Below are positions 58,615-64,000 of a DNA stretch of 64,000 nt, in pieces (the first letter of the stretch is position 1; each line of letters opens with the position of its first letter). The notes below the pieces were generated by a model. That model searched no databases and was not told the DNA's origin. It saw only the letters and a program-made list of their open reading frames with translations. The position numbers and the translations under genes are program-made. The DNA comes from Aralia elata (taxonomy: Eukaryota > Streptophyta > Magnoliopsida > Apiales > Araliaceae): assembly GCA_034770075.1 (NCBI GenBank), contig JAVJAP010000214.1:1426001-1490000 (forward strand). The letters are read 5' to 3'.

Positions 58615-60061
58615 TGGAAGTATTTTTGGGTTTTGGAACTAACTCCCAGACTTTGTTTCTGGTGAACTGTTCAAGTTCATCTTGCATAGCTATTATCCAA
58701 TCTTCGTCAGACAAAGCATCTTTTATATTTTTAGGCTCAATTTGAGATAAGAAAGATAAATGACCAGCTAAGTTATGTGCTTGTGATCTAGTAAGTATTC
58801 CTCTATCAATATCACCAATCACATTTTCTAAAGGATGATTTTTAATAACATGTGATTCTTTGGGCAAGTCGTTTAACTGAGGATTGGGATTTTCAAGAGG
58901 ATTAATATTGACAGGTGGAGATGTATTATCTAGTTTTGGTTCCTCCATATTTCTGAGAATTTCTTCAATGACTATGTCACTGTCAACTAACTCTTTATAT
59001 TTGGGAGGTGGTTGAGACTCATCAAAAGTTACATTCATTGATTCCTCAACAACTAGACTTCTTTTGTTAAAAACTCTGTATGCTTTACTATTAAGTGAAT
59101 ATCCCAGAAAAATTCCCTCATCAGATTTGGGATCGAACTTTAGCAGATGTCCTTTTGTATTTAAAATAAAACATTTACTCCCAAAAACACGAAAATAATT
59201 TATTTTTGGAGTTCTTTTATAATAAAGCTCATAGGGAGTTTTGAGCAAAATTGGTCTTAATAAGACTCGGTTTAAAATATAACAGGACATTACTACTGCT
59301 TCAGCCCAAAAATATTTAGGAAGGCGATATTCATTTAACATAGTATTAGCCATTTCCTGTAAGGTTCGATTTTTTCTTTCAACCACACCATTTGATTGTG
59401 GTGTATAAGGGGCAGAAAAGTTATGACTTATACCGTGCTCATCACAGAACATAATAAAATCAGAATTGTCAAATTCCCTTTCGTGATCAGATCGAATATA
59501 AACTATAGGACTTCCCTGTTGATTCTGGATTTTCTTACACAATGCAGAAAAAGAATTTATAGCTTCATTTTTAAATTTCAGAAAATCAGTTATCGGTTTC
59601 ATGTTAATATGTCCTAATCTGCGATGCAAAAGCCATGAATCATCATTTGCAGACACAAAACAAACATTGTCTAGGTGAGAATACGCATCTAGGTCACACG
59701 TGTACACATTCTGATTTCTAGGACATAACAAAATCAATTTGCCAAATTGATCAAATATTGAACAGTTATGAGGACTGAAAGATATTTTAAAGCCACTGTC
59801 ACATAGTTGACTAATAGATAGAAGATTATACCTGAGTCCCGTGACTAACTGTACATTGGAAATTGTTATGTGTTTATTACCAACACTTCCAATTCCAATT
59901 ACTTTACCTTTGTTGTTGTCTCCAAAGGTTACCTCACCACAGTCTGTAACTTGTAGATTGTTCAATTTTGATTTGTCTCCCGTCATATGTCTTGAACAAC
60001 CGCTATCAAGATACCATTTGTTTTTGCTAGTATTAGCGGCAAGACATACCTGCAGTATATG
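58598..60061 (-). pseudogene. Sirevirus-like protease end and integrase with internal deletion
   Basis: The open frame from 60061 includes the copia protease site LDSGCSRHMTG (Asp codon at 60007), then the pre-integrase finger start LLHRRLGHINMKPITD. At about 59570 FLKFK runs straight into NEAINSFSALCKK, so the Cys pair of the HHCC finger and the first Asp of the DDE triad are missing, apparently an in-frame deletion of some 80 codons compared with my memory of the family. The second Asp (YIRSDHEREF) and the Glu (NGVVERKNRTL) remain. The C-terminal part (SKAYRVFNKRSLVVEESMNV) is typical. The frame ends TSIMGFS-stop at 58598 because of the frameshift. Confidence 0.88.
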
Positions 60062-60084
60062 TTAATTTTACGAATTGGTACCCT

Positions 60085-62313
60085 TTAACAAGAAGGGTCC
60101 TTTGGGTAAGTTTTCCATTTTGTATAAGGAATATTTGTGTTTTCCTTTACAAAACTGGGTTCAGGATAGTCAGTCTTAGTAGACACAAGCATTCTATGAG
60201 CAGCAGGTTTATGAAAAGCATGTTTTACTCTATTTTTATATCCTGAAAATTTTTGATGATAATTTATATAAGATCTTTCATTATAGAATTCTTTTCTTGT
60301 ATTCTTCACAGTAATAGGTGTAGTGTAAGTTCCTTTTGGAACCCAAATCATTTTTCCTTTATAGTTCCCATTTCGAGCATTGCACATGTAAATAGAATGA
60401 CAATTTCGGTTACAGTAAGTGCATTTAGTAAAGGGAGATATATGATTTTCTTTTTCTTTACTCTTAACATGATAAAGTCCTTTGCCTTTTGTTTTACTAT
60501 ATTCTCCAATGTATCCTAATCCTTCTTTGTTAAAGCCACATCTTTGTTGATTAAGCTTGGCATCAAGATTTTCTTTTCCTTTTGTGAATTTAATAACAGT
60601 GGTGCTCAAATCATCACGTTCTTTAGTCAGAACTTCAATTTGCTCTATTAACGAAGAGTCTACACTTTGTTTTTCTAATTCTGTCTTTAGAGATGAATTT
60701 TCAAGTTTGAGATTTTTAATATCTTCATTCAACACTTGATTTTGTATTTGAGTATCCTTATTAATAACTGCCAGTGTTGAATTTTTAACTTCGAGATTTT
60801 CAATAGAAATAATGAGTGTTGAATTTTCTATCTCAAGATTCTTATTTATGTTACTTAATTTTTCTAATTCTTCCTTTAATAATAAATTTTCTGAAAAATC
60901 ATTTTCTAGTTTTTCTTTTTCTTCTTTTAAACTTTCATTAATAACAATTAAATTTGAATTTTCAATTTCAAGATTTCTGTTGGTCTTGATTAATTTTTCT
61001 AATGAAATTTTTAGTTTGATAAAATCTTCTTTAATAATTTCATTATCTTCATATAGACAATTATAAGCTTCTTGTAATTCATGATGCTCTTCATTAATAT
61101 TATCTAGATTATGTGTGACAAATGAAGTACTAGGTAATTGGTGTTCAGAATTTACCTCAGATCTTGGTGACGAGTCATTATCTGTCATTAAACATAGATT
61201 TACAATTTCCTCAGTTTGCTTAGCAGATTCTTCTTCATCACTTAGATCCCAGCCTTCCTCAGCTACTAGTACTTTGTTGTTGACTAGTTTTGGACAGTCC
61301 TTTTTAAAATGTCCAGGCTGGTTGCATTCAAAACATGTATTTGAATTTTCATTGGAGTTGGCATTTCTGAAGTTGCTATTATTATTTGCTTTGAAATTTC
61401 CTCCTTGTGCTTTTGGCCTGAAGACTTGTTTGCCTTTGAAGTTGTTAAAGTTGTTGTTTGTCTTCAGAAAGCCTTTGCCATATTTTCTGGCTTTGCTTTG
61501 GATTACTCTCCTGAGTTGTCTTGATAACATGGCAACTTCATTATTATCTAAACTCAAGAGTTCTTCATTTAGCTCCTCATCATCGCTTTCTTGATCTACG
61601 AGTAGAGCTTTGAAGGCGATTCCTTTCTTCTTGAGATCTGTATCCGATCCTGCTTTTTCGACTAGCATGTCGACTTCGTGAGCACGAAGATTTCCAATGA
61701 GGCTATCAAGAGGATAGGTAGTTAGATCTTGCATTTCTTTGATGGCTGTAACTTTCATTTTCCATACGGATGGAAGGGCTTTGAGAATTCTTCTGTTTTT
61801 CTCATTAGTTGTGTATGCCTTCCCTAGCTGTTCCAGCTCATCAATGATTCTGGAAAACCGTGTTTCCATATCAATGATCTTTTCACCTTCTTCTAGCTTG
61901 AAACTTTCATATTCTTGAATTAGAGCATCTTTTCTGGTTTCTTTGATATGATTGGTTCCTTCATAGGTTATAATCAATTTTTCCCAGATTTCTTTTGCAT
62001 TCTTGCAATTACTAACTCTTTTGTACTCTTTTTCAATAAGAGCACTAGTCAGCACTTGTTCGGCTTTGGAAGCTATATTCATAGCCTCTTCATCCTCGGT
62101 GGTGAATTCATCAGCATCTTTCTCAACGATCTTTTCACCTTCAATTTTTGTGGGAACTTTTACACCTCGTTCTATTGCCAACCAAACTTTGATTCCTTGT
62201 GATTTGGCATAGATTTTAAATCTATTCTTCCAGGTGGCAAAATTTGTGCCATCGAATAGTGGAGGTCTAGACATTGATAGTCCTTCTCCGCAACCAGTAG
62301 CATTGTAGGCCAT
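60085..62313 (-). CDS. Sirevirus-like gag
   Basis: An intact 742-codon frame. The N-terminus, PPLFDGTNFATWKNRFKIYA, opens a UBN2-type gag domain (to about residue 215). A CCHC knuckle CFECNQPGHFKKDC is at 327-340. A long coiled coil follows (about 405-590; LEIENSNLIVINESLKEEKE, LEIENSTLIISIENLEVKNS), with an internal repeat of NLEIENS. The GLGYIG word is at about 599-604 and a second knuckle CTYCNRNCHSIYMC at 631-644. Large gag with coiled coil and second knuckle fits Sireviruses. It starts 73 bases inside the 5' LTR. The stop at 60085 is followed by pol in another frame, so pol would need frameshifting or is separated by mutation. Confidence 0.9.
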   Translation of the reverse strand: MAYNATGCGEGLSMSRPPLFDGTNFATWKNRFKIYAKSQGIKVWLAIERGVKVPTKIEGEKIVEKDADEFTTEDEEAMNIASKAEQVLTSALIEKEYKRVSNCKNAKEIWEKLIITYEGTNHIKETRKDALIQEYESFKLEEGEKIIDMETRFSRIIDELEQLGKAYTTNEKNRRILKALPSVWKMKVTAIKEMQDLTTYPLDSLIGNLRAHEVDMLVEKAGSDTDLKKKGIAFKALLVDQESDDEELNEELLSLDNNEVAMLSRQLRRVIQSKARKYGKGFLKTNNNFNNFKGKQVFRPKAQGGNFKANNNSNFRNANSNENSNTCFECNQPGHFKKDCPKLVNNKVLVAEEGWDLSDEEESAKQTEEIVNLCLMTDNDSSPRSEVNSEHQLPSTSFVTHNLDNINEEHHELQEAYNCLYEDNEIIKEDFIKLKISLEKLIKTNRNLEIENSNLIVINESLKEEKEKLENDFSENLLLKEELEKLSNINKNLEIENSTLIISIENLEVKNSTLAVINKDTQIQNQVLNEDIKNLKLENSSLKTELEKQSVDSSLIEQIEVLTKERDDLSTTVIKFTKGKENLDAKLNQQRCGFNKEGLGYIGEYSKTKGKGLYHVKSKEKENHISPFTKCTYCNRNCHSIYMCNARNGNYKGKMIWVPKGTYTTPITVKNTRKEFYNERSYINYHQKFSGYKNRVKHAFHKPAAHRMLVSTKTDYPEPSFVKENTNIPYTKWKTYPKDPSC

Positions 62314-62367
62314 AGATGGATCTACTCTTAGATATGCCTGTATTCACTCAACAAACAAGTTAAAGAG

Positions 62368-62385
62368 CACCGCTCTGATACCAAT
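62368..62385 (-). promoter_or_regulatory. Primer binding site of Sirevirus-like element
   Basis: Minus strand: ATTGGTATCAGAGCGGTG directly after the LTR end CTTTCA; TGGTATCAGAGC matches the 3' complement of initiator tRNA-Met. Confidence 0.85.
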
Positions 62386-64000
62386 TGAAAGTCCAATAAT
62401 AATCTAAAAGGGGGGGGGGGGGTTGAATATTAATTAGTAGTACTGAAAATTAATATGCAATACAGGTAAAAATTCAATCACACAATGCAAAGAGATTTAT
62501 CTGGTTCACAACATACATCCCGGGTATGTTGCTACGTCCAGTCTCAAGCTCCTCTTCAGGACTTGAGATCCTATTACTATCAGTAATAAATACTCCTTCA
62601 ACAGGTGGAGAAGCCTTTACAAAGTTTTATAGACAAACTTACAACTATTCTCAACTAACTATCTTGGACAGCAAGCTCCCAGCTCCTTCCTCAAGCTTAG
62701 TTGTATCTTCCTTTTGAGTTCAGTTCTATTCTATGATCTGGTCTTGAAACAACAGCCTCTTCTTTACCTTACAAGTTCACTAGAGACCCAACTCCCAGCT
62801 GACCTCTCTAAGACTCTGGTCTTGGTCAAAGAATTACACGTCTTTCTCACAGGTACATAAAATAAACTAACTCTACCCTTTTCCCTTTTACAAAAGTTTT
62901 GATAAAGAAATGCTTCTAGAACAAGCTGATATAATTCAGTACATGTATATATAAAAGTTTAAATAACTTTTATATTTTATGCTTCTTAAAATAAGCAGAT
63001 AATATTTTATACTCAGATTTATAAATATTTAACTTCACTTTTATAAATAAAGAATGTGTTTCTATAAAAAGATGAAGTTTTGATTTTAGGTATAAAAGTT
63101 TAAATAACTTTTATAATATGCAACAAGTATTTTTATGAATAAATAAATTTATGATCAAATACTAGTTTAGCAAATGTCAAGTGTAATAATTGAATCAGTT
63201 AGACAATATTTGATATAACAAATAAATTTGTTTAACTCAGAGAATATATACTAATATATTTAATCTATTATGTGAATATTTATAAATATGGTAACTTAGA
63301 ATTTTTTAAAGACCGTTTGGATAATTCACTCAAGATGAATAAATCCAAATAAAATCGGTATCTAAGCGTTTACCAATTTTATAATATCGCAATTGATATT
63401 TATATAAATACTTTCAATAGATCACTCAAAATTCAATTACAGTTCGGATAACCCACTTTGTTACAAAAGGAGTATCACAGCGTCGTTATGACAATTGAGT
63501 GTTAATCTACTAATATTTATATAAATAATATTAATAAAAGGCCACTTAGGACTTTGAGTACTCGTTCGGCTAATTCCCTCACTTAAGAGGAATATCTTCG
63601 CTATAGTCTCGGTGTCTAAGTACTGACTTTTTATTAATAAATAGATGAAATATAGATATATATAATTGTGTATAACAATTTATATTTGTATATCTATAAC
63701 AACAAACAAGTAAGAGATTATCCAAGTAAATAAATTACACAACTTATCTCTAATACTTGTGACCAATTTTCTCTTCTTCACACAAATTAAAACTTTAGAG
63801 TAGAAGAGATATAAAGCTTTGTAGAGAGAAAATATGTGGGCAAGGAGTAAGCTTTTTCTTTGATAGTAAATTGGTAATTTGAAATGAAAGAAAAAGGTTC
63901 CTATTTATAGGAGTTTTGAGACTAAGGGCATAAAGGTAATTTTTGAAAGTTTATTTAAAATAAATGGATCAGATCAATTTGTTCAAAATAAAGGGTTCGG
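62386..64000 (-). mobile_element. 5' LTR of Sirevirus-like element (runs off the window)
   Basis: Starts TGAAAGTCC and matches 51727-53400, except for a 50-base gap near 62430 (left-copy bases GATTATTACAGTTTAAAAAT... to AGCAAG missing) and about ten substitutions. A run of 13 G is at 62410-62422. TATA box at 63901-63910. By comparison, some 520 bases of this LTR should lie beyond 64000. Confidence 0.92.

Noticed and set aside
60253..62212. Plus-strand Ser/Phe-rich frames opposite the copia gag
   Set aside because: Antisense shadows of a Lys/Glu-rich coding sequence.

Overview
The window looks like nuclear DNA from a flowering plant, probably a eudicot, although nothing in it fixes the species. 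It is AT-rich and holds plant-type Ty3/gypsy and Ty1/copia elements, a CACTA transposon, a Stowaway-type MITE and pieces of an intron-containing plant AAA-ATPase gene. I found no intact host gene, rRNA, tRNA or CRISPR array. Almost every base from about 5 kb onward belongs to a transposable element, most of them nested in one another.

Layout. 1-430: LTR end, tRNA-Arg-type primer binding site and leader of a Tat/Ogre-like gypsy element. 440-790: CACTA-like subterminal repeats. 1919-3877: five exons of an AAA-ATPase gene (minus strand) with intact splice sites, broken by a MITE inside an exon and by one stop. 4860-6324: 3' end of a Tork-like copia element (minus). 6325-9484: two 3' ends of another copia family fused tail to tail into a palindrome with arms of about 1.43 kb. 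9484-11522: Tat-lineage gypsy remnant, with the end of pol (minus) and a convergent coiled-coil ORF (plus). 11523-15206: a gag-only (TR-GAG-like) gypsy derivative (minus).

From 15207 a non-autonomous long-LTR element (LARD-like, minus) interrupts that gag. It is arranged LTR, internal, LTR, internal. Its second LTR has been hit three times: by a complete Tekay-type chromovirus (22030-36072, plus), by a CACTA transposon (36197-43618) that itself holds a solo LTR (38390-41615), and by another Tekay-related solo LTR (45680-49908, minus). The second internal part is interrupted at 50359 by a further related LTR, which is in turn interrupted at 51727 by a young Sirevirus-like copia element running off the right edge. 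The first LTR of the LARD acts as an in-window empty-site reference, so most insertion points and target-site duplications can be read directly.

No element here looks fully competent. The Tekay gag-pol has four in-frame stops and a 2-base frameshift. The Sirevirus has lost part of its integrase and has a frameshift before reverse transcriptase. The CACTA lacks the transposase core. The LARD and the gag-only element never carried, or have lost, pol. The less usual items are the copia palindrome, the MITE-in-exon gene fragment, a 3' ORF in the Sirevirus with its own promoter-like signals, an extra coiled-coil ORF upstream of gag in the Tekay element, and a GC-rich palindromic motif array shared by two unrelated LTR families.
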